A stretch of 64,000 nt of DNA from Ignelater luminosus (taxonomy: Eukaryota; Arthropoda; Insecta; Coleoptera; Elateridae): contig VTPC01005548.1 of assembly GCA_011009095.1 (NCBI GenBank), forward strand, positions 26,244 to 90,243, given 5' to 3'. Below are positions 33,212 through 44,363 of this stretch, one piece after another. The notes below the pieces were generated by a model. The model saw nothing but the letters and a program-made list of their open reading frames with translations. It had not been told where the DNA came from and did not search any database. Both the position numbers and the translations under genes were made by a program. How positions within the stretch are numbered: position 1 is the first letter of the stretch; every line of letters begins with the position of its first letter.

Positions 33212-36200
33212 TTAAAGATTAAATTATACTTTTAGAACTTTATTTACTCCTCTCCCGGCCTAGTTTGTCAAGAAAGTGTTTGAGTAGGCAATCATATTTC
33301 CCTCTTGCTCTATAAAAACTTTTTTATTCCCATTTGGGCATTTATCAAGATATCATCAAGATGAAACAGTTTTCTCTTTTTCTATAATGCAAAATATTGA
33401 TTTAAGCGCGTAACATCTTTTTTAAAACACTACGACTGTTACCACAAATTTTTACACGTCTTTTCTTATTGAGGCTTTCGATAAATGTAATCGAACGTTT
33501 CAGTCGTCGTTGGCAGCAATTTTTCAAATGAAATTTGCAAAAGCCGATTAGGTAGATAGGTATTCGAATAAGGCGTCGAGTGTAATAAATGATTTTATTC
33601 TTGAACAATATATTTATGTGCCTACATTTACACAAAGCGTCGTTTTATTTTTTTATAGCATTAGAATAGCATTATGCCAATTGTTACACAGAATAACTTT
33701 TTAAATTTCTATTTAAATTTTATTTATTTTATTACATGTTAACAGCTAGGTGTAAACCTACTACAGACGAAATCAGTTTTTTTTTAATTGTAGCTTACAC
33801 CAAATGAAAATTTAGAAAATCACTCTATATAATATTACATACATTAAAATGTTATTGTTAGTTTTGAACATAAGTTAATATCAACATTTTCTCAAGGAGT
33901 AGTCAGATAACGTAAGACAGTTTGCTACGAAGTTATCACAAACAGATCGCCCGAAGGCTTATACCACTTACTTTTGGGAAACTAACAAGCAGTTAACTAA
34001 TTATTAGGTAGAAAAGGAATTTACTTACAATTAGTTTATCCCTAACTACCTAATAAATCAATTTACATATTTGCTTAAAGTTAGTACAAAACAAAACAAG
34101 GTTTTCTCCTATTTTGCAATTTAGTAATTTAAAAATATTGCAATACAAAAGTTAATTTAAATAATACATAAAACTTGAAAGATTTCTGGGTTTAACAAGT
34201 AGATTCAACTGATACAATGAAAATCTTTTCACTGCTACTTAGTTGAATGTAAAATTCTCTATTTGTTTTAATCACTATCTGGCGATGAACAACAGTATCA
34301 GTCAGAAATAAAAAATAAAAGTTAAAGCCATTTAACTAAATTATAAATCTGCGAACTAATACATACATATCGTCGCTTACAGTTTAACTCACATAATGCC
34401 TACTCTGATACTGTAATTTACAAAGAAGTAAATTATAGTTCTGTATGTTCGCAGTTGCAACCGACTGCTACGGCTAACTCCTAATTTGATATGAAATTAC
34501 AAATATTATTGACACGAACATAATGGGTTCTGATCTACCTTTAATATGCATTACTGTTAGAATAGAAATATTAGAAATAACTTAAATAAATTATTTAAAG
34601 AGATCGAGCTGCATTCAAAACTTTTCAAGCATACCTTAAAGAGACCAAGCAAAAAAATGAAACTAGACAATTTTACATAAAGTCGAAACTTTTAAATATT
34701 TAGTTCCTGATATATGCTATAGTACTGTTGTTTGTATTTGTTTAATTTACTGCAAATATTGTACAATTGTACATTATGTTAAAAATGTAGCAAACGATCT
34801 GTATGATAGAAGAATACAATTTTATTGATCACAAAACTACAAAAGTGATAAGTAGTTACAACTAAACTAGATCAACAAAAATGCGACTAAGCAGCATCAA
34901 GATAATCCATTGATCCTTTGAGCCAGATCGAATTAATTAGTAAAAACCTATTTAAGCATTTGAAAATAAACTGTCCATATGTTGCAAGGAATTAGGAATT
35001 ATCAAAATTCAGTAATAAGCATAATCAAAAATGTTAAAGTATCAATGTTCCATTAAAATTTAAAATGTTTATGTGTAAGCAAAAACGTAGACAGCAATAG
35101 TAAAATCCATTTTTAGACAGTTGAATTACAATTATAAGAGTAGGAAAGAGACTATCAAAAGTTTCCAATATGTCTAAATACTAAAACATTTTGTAACAGA
35201 ACTTTAGACCCTTTAGCGGTAATACGAAAAAGGTACTGGCCTCTAGATAGTCGAAATCAGATGCGCAAGATAATTAGAATTGCATATCTTGCTTTTGCTC
35301 TAACCCAAAAGATGAGAATCCAGTGATAACTAATTTTGCCTCCACTCGAGTGATGGCTACAGTACAGAACAAAGTCTCACGTCTATCAAGTATTTGATTA
35401 TTTTGCCATGAAGACACTTTATTTAGAATTAGTTAGATTAACCTACAGTGGTTTTTATAAGTTGTTTGAAACGGTTTATCGCAAGATGCAGCATGATATT
35501 AAACTATCAACCACAAATTCAGATCAAGAGAAAAATTGTCTAGGGGCTCAAAAAGATTTAAAAACCATATTTTTGTCTAAGAGGTTCAAAGATACAAAGA
35601 TTAACCTTAATAACAAAGAATTTTAGCTAGAAAGCTGTTTTGCCCTATTTTAGAGAATCCCAACTGATCTCAATGGGATCTCATTGGGACGCTCCTTAAC
35701 TGAAGAAGTAATGACCGCATTCTACCAAGCAAGTATTAAGAGAGACTCGGGAACATTTATTGTCTCGATACGTAAAGTAGATATGTCAGCACAGGTGCTC
35801 CAAAAAGTTATGCAACAAGGCTCTTTACATAATGCTTGTAAAAAAGAATTGTTTCACTTTAACAGTATTATTCGTCATGTTCAATATCAGAATGCGATAT
35901 CCTGAGATCAAAATAGGCCGATTGAGCCCAACCTGCAATAAGCAAAATAACTTTCCTAAAAAGTTAAGCGCCTTCAAAGTTAAGATTTTTATTTTTATTT
36001 CTCACTGTAAATAAAAATTTATGATGCTGTTTTCGCTGATAACATTTTGGTAGTAGCTTGTTAAAATTTTTGAACATTAGATCGAGTGCGCATCACTCTT
36101 GAGAAGTCTTAAGCGTGTTTCAAAGGGTGTTCAAAAAGCAATGTAGAAATAAGACAACGTTTAAAGGTGAGTTGCTAGGGTCAAAATAGGTCAATTGATC

Positions 36201-37150
36201 TGAACTAGCAGAATTCGCAGGTATATTCTGTTTTGAGTGAGTAAAAACAAAACAAAGGATTAGAGTCATGTTGAATCAGAACTTAGAAAAAGTGATGTAT
36301 GCTAATACTGCATAACTCAATTAATTGCAAGTTAAAAAGTCCCAAATTGTGTTCTAAATATGCATCGAAAGCCGTTAAAACCAAAATTTAGAAAAAAAAC
36401 TTAATAGTATGATTAAATTAAAATCAAAACTGATCACATTAAAATGAAGCATGAGAAACGACATCACTACTAAATCACTTATAGATAAAGTTGAAGTAAA
36501 GTATAAACAAGCGCTACCAGGCATCAAAAGGAAATATATAATAACCAGATATAACAGAAATCCACAGTAGTTTTTGACGAAAATACAATTCTTTATTTAC
36601 ATAACTTGGAACAAACCGTACTTCAATAAGCAACACAAATTTGTAAATAAATAAATAACTTTGAAACAATTAAGTGATACCCAAATTATATTAAGAACTT
36701 TACTTTATTACTATGAATAAACATTTCATCAAAATATCGAGCTTTAAAGTTTATAAATTTATTCATACCAGAGTGTTTAGAAAATTGGTGGAACTGGATG
36801 ACACACCTTTTGTGCGATCTATAAATAGTTCTTTAAGAACTTAAGAATTTTTAAGAAAATATATGCAGTAACTATGAGCGCCAGATCATTAGGTCTTTTG
36901 TATTGACTAGAAGTCAAGTCAAAGCTCTTGATTCGTGCCTGTTCACCTCAATCTATTCGCTATTGCAGACACTGAAAAGTAAACAGCATTTACATTTGAG
37001 AGAAAAGACTAGTCCTGATGAAGAAAAATCTAATTTAAGAGAATCATAGTTTTATTTAAAAAGTGAAAAGAGCTTGTTGTTCAAGTTTGGGTCCTTTTTG
37101 ACCTGACCTGATTCAGAAGTCATTGAATGGAATAACTGAAACTAGATCTA
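33212..37150. other. no gene recognised
   Basis: Mostly AT-rich. A basic 77-codon minus-strand frame (33402-33635) lies upstream of the decayed gene and might be related to it. Frames of 72, 73 and 60 codons at 35408-36014 have no motif. The minus strand at 35215-35420 is fairly open but unrecognised. A short inverted repeat (10-bp arms TATTAGGTAG) lies near 34000-34055. Confidence 0.45.
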
Positions 37151-37154
37151 GTCA

Positions 37155-37820
37155 AGCATGTCCGATTTGCAGTTCGGGTTCGCCAAATTTTAAAAATGTC
37201 ACCAACTATGGTTTTAGGAAGTTACACTACCAAGAATGCTTTTAGTCAACCTGACTTATTTTCCCAAATAACAAAAAAGTATACCTTATCGAGAGATTCC
37301 ACAAAATTTGTATTGCATCATCTTGCCAGTTCCCTCTAAACAACGTGTTGTTTGGAGGATATTGTACCAAAGTTGCGAGATTATATGTATTTCTTTATCA
37401 GTAATATCCTATGGCGTTAGTTGTACATAAAGTGCTCATTCATGGTAAGGATATAATAGAAAATGCAGGTTTGCTAGTAGGTGTTTTGAGGGAAGAAGCT
37501 TCTGAATCTTGCAACAAATTGTACAAAAGGGGTTCGAGAGAAACACTCCAGAAAAGAATCTAGGACCCCATAAGCTGACTAACATTTTCAACAGAACACT
37601 TGAAACTTCGGCTCCGGTTTTTTCAAGTATGAGTTTGACGGAATGAATAAATAAACGACATCAAAACAAATTGCCTCGTGAAGTGATAAAACTTTTGCGA
37701 CGGTACGATTCACCTGCTTCTGTTTGTGTTGTTGGCGATTTTGACGAAAACTGTGAGACTTTTCCGAAAACGAAGATGAAGATCATTTTCAGTTACAGTG
37801 GTTTCAATTTAAAATAATCT
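37155..37820 (+). pseudogene. uncharacterised family D protein, decayed C-terminal half
   Basis: Begins with a Cys-pair piece, ACPICSSGSPNFKNVTNYG (37157-37212). Then one frame from about 37285 to 37560, broken by a single stop, reads LIERFHKICIASSCQFPLNN, ARLYVFLYQ, YPMALVVHKVLIHGKDIIEN and LREEASESCNKLYKRGSRET. A shifted frame continues IFNRTLETSAPVFSSMSLTE and LPREVIKLLRRY. This colinear set (HKVLIHG, EEASEA.NK, LP.EV..LL) matches, from memory, the C-terminal half of another multicopy uncharacterized insect protein family whose N-terminus has a 'CPIC/HAWIRFFE' region. The N-terminal part (about 37030-37150) is unreadable. Function unknown. Confidence 0.75.
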
Positions 37821-38775
37821 ATAACATCTTAAATGTCTCCATATTAACGTTTTCGATAATAAAAATGTATTGTGAGCTATGTAACACCATCATTAGAATT
37901 TTCAAATTGTTATCCATTTAAAAAAAAATCAACAAGTTATTCCGAAGTATCTTGGAACTTTAACTGTTAATATCTTTTAAAGTAAACTACAGAGATCACT
38001 ATTAGATTTTCAACTTACTTTACCATGGCGTTTGTGCGCTATTTACGAAACACCCTGCATAATATAATCAATCATGTTATTGTAGATTAGTAATGCAATA
38101 TAAGTTAGTTTAAATAGAAATTCTTTCTAAAATATTTATAGGCTATTTTGACAAAAAAAGGCAATATCACTGTTAAATCGTTACGATTTAACTTATTTGT
38201 TTCTACACACGTTAGAAATCGATCACAAATCCGAGAAACTCTTAAAGAAGTCATGTGCACTGTGTTGTACCTTTTAAATTGCTAGATAGCACCTTAGTAT
38301 TTACTTATTTACTCAAGTGCTTTAAGCATGGAATATAAACATACTTAATAAAATAATAATAACATTATACCTAAAGTTGTAAAAGTAATTAGCAATGAAT
38401 ATTCATAGTATTAAATATTTTCAACAGAACAAAAGTAGAAAGTTTTTTAAAAAATTTGAATTTCTTTGAATTTACAATTCCTCAAATGATATTGGGTAAT
38501 TTATATTATTGTTAAGCCGAGCATGAAATAATAATATCTGTTGTAAATGTATTTGTAACTACAATTCCTAATAACATCCATTTTTGACAAAGTGCGTGAT
38601 AGAATGTTTATAATAAAACACTTTGCCAAAAATTGCTGAAAACGTAGCAAGTAAAGTATTTTTAGATGATGAATACAAATCTTGCATGGTAAATACAATA
38701 ATTTTTCATTTTCGCATATAACAGGTAAAAAATAAACTAAGCAAACTAAAAGTCATTCTAATGGCCTACCTATTA
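37821..38775. other. spacer with one possible mariner-type terminus
   Basis: The minus-strand reading of about 38020-38060 is CAGGGTGTTTCGTAAATAGC followed by GCACAAACG, a style common to ends of mariner/DUF4817-type elements. No partner end was found. A 65-codon minus-strand frame at 38501-38698 has no motif. Confidence 0.3.
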
Positions 38776-38777
38776 TA

Positions 38778-39169
38778 ACGAGTGTCCAAAAAGTCCCGTA
38801 ATGGAGTCATTCTTGTAACTGAAAGCATATGCCTGTTACCTATAAGTAGTCGTTGATAAACGTCAACCAAAGGTTAAACGTCACAGCAGTTGAAATCTCT
38901 TGAAGGACGCTTCAAGATATTAAACATCCTTGCTAAGGATAAACGAAATGAAAGAAATTTATCTGAGTGTGTTAACATTGTTTATCTGTCGTTTCGTGTT
39001 ATCAAACACATTTTGTTAAACGTTGTTGTTAATTCGCTCACATAGTTGTCTAATATTGTTTTTTTAGGTCATCTATAATATGCACTGGAGTTTTAAATAC
39101 AGAATCTTTTAAACATAAAAATGTGATTAATTTTAAAGATGACTCGATTACTATTAATTGAACACTCGT
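38778..39169. mobile_element. 392-bp TA-flanked MITE, Tc1/mariner type
   Basis: ACGAGTGTCC at 38778 pairs with GAACACTCGT ending at 39169, and TA flanks both ends (38776-38777 and 39170-39171). The left end continues AAAAAGTCCCGTAATGG, a typical mariner-like terminal phrase. TA target duplications define Tc1/mariner insertions. The terminal repeats are short (about 10 bp) and the interior has no transposase, so it is non-autonomous. Transposases of the kind left at 14.8-15.4 and 43.2 kb could have moved it (inference). Confidence 0.6.
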
Positions 39170-39171
39170 TA

Positions 39172-42100
39172 CATTAGTAAACCTGACAAGTTTAGTTCAA
39201 AACAAAATAACTAAATCAAAGGCATAATAGTACTTCAAAGTAAAAGTATAACTTTCCAGATGCGTTTGATCTAATTAGACAATTAATTACTTGGGATATT
39301 CTTCTGTATTATACTTTTCCATTAGTTATGATTATGACTATAAAAACACGTTATATTTTTTCAGTATTGATTGAATGGTATGGTTGTTCTATTATGTTTA
39401 TCGAATCATAAATTTTCTTTTCGATAAGTAAATTAAAACAAGAAAATTGGCTAACCTACAGAATTTAATATGGCGTAGAACTAGGGTAAGAATATAAGAA
39501 AAACAATTTGTAAACAAACACATATTTATCTTTGTAAACAACCAAATTATGGAAATAAAAAAAGTTTGATTTCAAGGTCTGCTGGACGACTAAAATAACC
39601 TAATGTTACCAAAGTTATAAGGGACAATCAATATTTGCAAAATTATTAGTCTGTTAGTTACTTCATAGTAAACATTTTTTTATTATTCCTTTCTCCTAAT
39701 TTCGAAAATATAGAAATAAATTGTTATAAGTAAAGTTAGTTAAGCTTAGTGACAATTTAGTAACATAAAATTAAGCTTTTAACGATTTTATATAAATTAT
39801 CGAACAGACTTATACATATACTTTGTTTTGGTGTTTTGTTTCAAGCGAGGATTTTTAGTTTGTTTTATTTGTTATTTTAGAGAAACCTGAAAAGTTCTAT
39901 GTTTCTATATTAATTATTCAAAAAGCTTACAAATTAAACATTCATTGTTAGTGTATGCAAAATTTTAAGTTTATACAAAGTTAATATGCTTTTCAATTAC
40001 AGCTACACTTAGAATGTGACGGTTTGCTTTTACACATTTTAATCTAGATCTTGATTCCCAGCAACTAATCGTTGATTGATGAAGCTTAAATTCCTTAGAC
40101 AACCGTCTGTCTCTGAAAAGGCAATTTACGTTTTAAGAAGTGAGTTTGAAGGTTGTTTTTAAACAGGCGATAGTACTTCTGGAGAAGCTTCTTGGGTTCT
40201 TCTACACTAGTTATTTCATTTACTTTTATTGATTTTTTTATCTGATGCAATATTTCTAGTTTTTCTGCTTCTATCTAATCATTTTGAACATTATTTAATT
40301 TCAAACATGTTTAATAATTTCACTTTAAAAACATCTGGAACCATTTTAGAGGCCTTCATGATCATTGGACATTGCACTACTGCTTTAATGCTTTAATGCC
40401 GTTTTTTTATATTAATCGATGCAATTTGTAAACAAGCAAAAAAATTCATTGCCTATCCACGTTCTAATTAATAATTGAAGAAATCTCTTCAAACAACCTT
40501 TAGTAATTTCCAATTCAATTAGCAAACAAAACGCAAGCCCAACACTAGTCAGCATGGCATGCCTGTATTTGATTAATGAGTTGAATACTTGACCAACCGA
40601 ATGCTGCACCACATTCATTTAAAATCTAATAACGTCTCGCTTATAAACTCGGAATTCATATAAGAAGATAGTAACGGGGTAAAGAGAAAAGTGATAACAT
40701 GAATTTTAACTTTCAGACTGATTCTCATGCAGCATGTTTAACTCGAAACCTATTACTGCCGGGAAAACAGAAAACCAAAGTTTTTCATGGCCGCTAAAAC
40801 ACGACCTATATATTGATCGCAGGTTTAGTGGCCCTGGAGTGCTATTGCTATCAAATAAACCACCATAATTCAGTTTTACTGATAACGATAACCGAACAGA
40901 GTTGTCGAAATGCTGTGTTAATTTAGTTTCAATTTATAGCTATATTTATAACTAATAAAAACACTCAGATTGTAGGTTTATAAAGTTGTGTGACAAAAAT
41001 AGTGGGATTGATATTTTCAGATATGTACAAATTATGTTCTGTATTCTTATATTATCATTAAATAGATACAATAGCTATTAAGTATATTGACAGGTAAACA
41101 AATATCTGGCAATAAAAATTTAATAAAAGATCATAAACGTTCTGACTTGTCTCGTTCAGGCAAGGTTGAATTGAATGCAAAACAAAACATGTTCTAGCCT
41201 ATGATGAAATATTACTGTCTATAACTATAATTCTAGAAATTCTGACTTACTAATCTATTAAGGGAGAATAATGAAAATCTACATCAATACTAACTAAATT
41301 AACCGAGTCCAGAGTTGAGCTGATCAATCTTAACATTGAACCAACATATAAAGGCAAAGTAGTAGTAATCTCCAAGCAAAGGTCTTACTTATGTATATCA
41401 TAAAATACCACATACATAATTTTATAAAGTTATAATGGTTTCGTCTTTAAAGATGCGACATGCTTTTTTAGGCTCCAATTATTCTGTGTTTTAATTTATT
41501 TTAATTCCCTACTTAGGCCTAACAATAGATTTTTTCATATAAAGTGCCCCAAACCTACTAAATCAAGAGAATTGTCAAGCTATAAAATCTCTTTATTATA
41601 GGAAAGGTTAGAAAAAGTTCAAAGTAATGATACTGTCGCATCACTGCATTGCAATATTAACACCAAACGGCTACGCTTATAGTTTTTGACAATTACCAAA
41701 ACTCAAAAATCCTAGATGCTTGCAAATTTCTGAAAAAATCTGTTATTACAATGTAAGACTTGAATTTGTCAGCGTTTGGACTACAGACGTATATATACAG
41801 GTACGCAGCAATATGAGGAATTCCGTTACAAGCATGGAGAAGTGAATACTAGGAAGCTAGGCATGGTAATTCTCATATTAGAAGAAAAGAAAATCATATG
41901 GAGTTTTTTTAGAATTCTGACCCTATTTATTTATTGTAGAAATTCTCTTTTCAGTAATGTCACATAGGATTTAACTTTCAATCATGAATAGAAAAAAAAA
42001 CAGGAAAAGAATCAGGAAAGAGATAAAAAATGTTTTCCTCTAGATAGAAACACTTTGAGACGGCAATACATGCAAGTGACATTTACTCACTAGCCCTTTT

Positions 42101-42300
42101 AAAAGTCTCTGACTTCCAGAATTTCTAGGTACAGTATTTTTAACTTTCAAGTTCTTTATAAATGAGATAGGGGATTCTGTATTAAGAAGAGCCTCAACTT
42201 CACTACATATAATCACAACTTCAAAGATCATATGATAATATGTTACACTCCTTTATAATTTTGACAAAACAAATTCAAAGTAGTATAAAGATTAATTCTG
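39172..42300. other. no gene recognised
   Basis: AT-rich. Frames at 40412-40618 (minus, 68 codons) and 41776-41967 (plus, 63 codons) have no motif. Confidence 0.5.
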
Positions 42301-42309
42301 TATTATTGC

Positions 42310-42841
42310 CTGTCAAGAGGTACGCAGTTGATTACACAGTTCTGTCACAAAAGTTTGCCGCATCATTAAATAGCTACAGCAAAACCTGTAGGATCGATGG
42401 AAAAAAAAGGCATGACCTACCTCCATATGCATCTCAAGATATGCATCAGTCAGTATTTCCTGAGAAAGCAGAAACTTATTTGGCAAATGGGTGTAACCAA
42501 AAGTACTATTAGAGAATATTAAAGTTTTGCGCTTTTAGAAGAGAAACAAATCACCTGCAGAATGCACGCCAGAATGATTCCAAAATACTAGCACAGTTCG
42601 GCAACAGCGAGCTCTTCCGTATCCATTTTGTCGACGAGAAAATCAGCATTGGCCAAAAACAGTTGAATTAAAAGATGATTGGATGCATGCCTGCACTAGC
42701 AAAGAAGCGGATGATGTCATTCCTCGTACTGAAAGAGGCCACCATTCACCTTCAGTAGGAGTCTCTTATTTTGAACCAACTACAGTTCATTTCTGTAACG
42801 AATCAAAACTAATACACCTAGTACCAAACAGACCATTATGA
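42310..42841 (+). pseudogene. decayed protein-coding gene, family unknown
   Basis: Two open pieces follow each other on the plus strand. The first (open within 42240-42512) contains KRHDLPPYASQDMHQSVFPE and KAETYLANGCNQKYY. The second (42578-42838, 87 codons) reads RQQRALPYPFCRRENQHWPK, then TVELKDDWMHACTSKEADDV and IPRTERGHHSPSVGVSYFEP. The short link (42513-42577) also reads as KRNKSPAECTPE in the second frame, broken by a stop. Pro/His/Tyr-rich composition and spaced motifs look like a real, evenly conserved protein. One frameshift plus two stops make it a pseudogene, possibly processed, since no introns are evident. I could not name the family. Confidence 0.45.
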
Positions 42842-43139
42842 AGTTTTTTAGCCAAAACTTTATCAGACATAAAGATTAGTCGCATCTTCTAATCTAGATT
42901 TTAATCCCCTGAATTACATAATGTGGTAATCCTGCGCTAAACGCCACCCACGCACAGCAATCTGAAGTAGGGTTTCTGGGTCACGACCATTTTTTGGTTT
43001 CCAAGACTCAAGTCTAGTTTTCCTCGATTTCTGGGAATTCTCTAGACTCGAGATGATTTTAAAAACTCGTTATTCCCATCATATTTATTTCTCTTTAAAA
43101 CGTTTTCACTTTTCAACAGACTAGGGTATCCCGCATGTT

Positions 43140-43553
43140 GGTGAGGTCATTTTAAGTCAAAAATGTCTGGTGAGCATGTATTCGGAAATCAATCATGACG
43201 AGGTTACAGTCATTTTAAGCTCATTCGTCCCTATTTCGTGCACACACTACACTCTTCACATGCCCCCAAAGGTAAAAACCAAGAGGATTGAAGTAATTGT
43301 CGTGGCCAAGCAACTGTACCTGCTTTTTCCATTCAATGGTTGTGAGATTCAGAAAAACGATAACTGGCCTATCAAAATGGTATTGTGCACCATCGTGTTC
43401 AAACCACATCCACTGTTTGTTAGAATTACTTACTCCATTAACAAGGTCTGATAAGCAAATGATATGTACGTGAATGGATTTTTTTGTTGATACCTCATGA
43501 TAACTTAAAATGAATGTAACTTTACAACGATTTATTTTCAAACGTACGTTCAT
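43140..43553 (-). pseudogene. mariner-like DDE transposase, C-terminal part
   Basis: Read from 43553. The catalytic-domain half contains NKQWMWFEHDGAQYHFDRPV, with the HDGA second catalytic Asp at about 43386-43406, then FNPLGFYLWGHVKSV (43258-43299). The canonical third motif is PLDFFLWG; here the catalytic Asp is replaced by Gly. Past the frame end, a shifted piece reads MTSPTCGIPVC, matching the usual tail. The WPPRSPDL stretch before it is eroded to LLGHDNY. Same superfamily as the 14.8-15.4 kb remnant. The 93-codon plus-strand frame (43170-43451) is antisense. The first catalytic Asp and the HTH domains are missing. Confidence 0.8.
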
Positions 43554-44003
43554 CAGATATTTCCGACCTAAAGTGACCTGACTAACACATATTTAGGCTA
43601 AGACCGTCTAGTCGAGAGACACCCCTCTTTATAGTGAAACTAAATTTAGATTATTAATCAATTTACTACTTACAACAATGCACACTTTGTCAACAAAATT
43701 CAACTATTTCACGGTTTGACTAACGATGCACTATAGGTAGAAATTTTAGTCATATAGTTCATTAGCTTTTGTTTAAGAGACTATTACATCAACCTATGTA
43801 TATGATTACCTACATAAATCAGATAAAGTTATCACCCCCCAAGTCCAAATTGCGCCTACGAAATTTGCTGAAACATAAATACTCGTTTCGTTTGTCGGCA
43901 AGCTCTCTCTAACCAGAAACTTATTATCCTTACCTTACAATTCTCGATTTTTTTTTATATCCTAAAAATTAAAAATTCGAAAGAAGGCACGAGTCTCAAA
44001 CTG
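43554..44003. other. no gene recognised
   Basis: AT-rich spacer; may hold the eroded N-terminal part of the adjacent transposase, but nothing is readable. Confidence 0.45.
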
Positions 44004-44363
44004 CTATTCCCGAGACTCAAAACAACACATTTCTGAAAATTTCCTGAAAATTTTGTCCCGAGAAATCTCGTATGATGAATGAATTAAAAAGGTAGTGGTA
44101 GAAATAGATAATAAGTAATGAAATAGTGCATACTGCGATGTTATAGTGTTCTTTTCCTTTCTCTTTTTTGTAATATCATAGTAACATTGAGAGAGAATGT
44201 AGTAACTGACTAAGTATAAAAAATTCCGGAAAGCAATCAGAATTTGCTGATATTTTTCAGTTTTCCCTAAACTTAACAAATTTCTCTGATAATTCCAGAA
44301 TTCCTCGGGATTACTATTTTTTATGGGTAGTTCGATGATAATTAATAACCAAAGTGTTAACAT
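44004..44363 (-). CDS. 119-codon ORF, doubtful
   Basis: ATG-started minus-strand frame with NPEEFWNYQRNLLSLGKTEK and hydrophobic stretches. It has no recognisable domain, and the composition is close to that of AT-rich noncoding DNA (rich in Ile/Leu/Tyr/Lys/Ser). The length is borderline for chance in this base composition. Confidence 0.15.
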   Translation of the reverse strand: MLTLWLLIIIELPIKNSNPEEFWNYQRNLLSLGKTEKYQQILIAFRNFLYLVSYYILSQCYYDITKKRKEKNTITSQYALFHYLLSISTTTFLIHSSYEISRDKIFRKFSEMCCFESRE

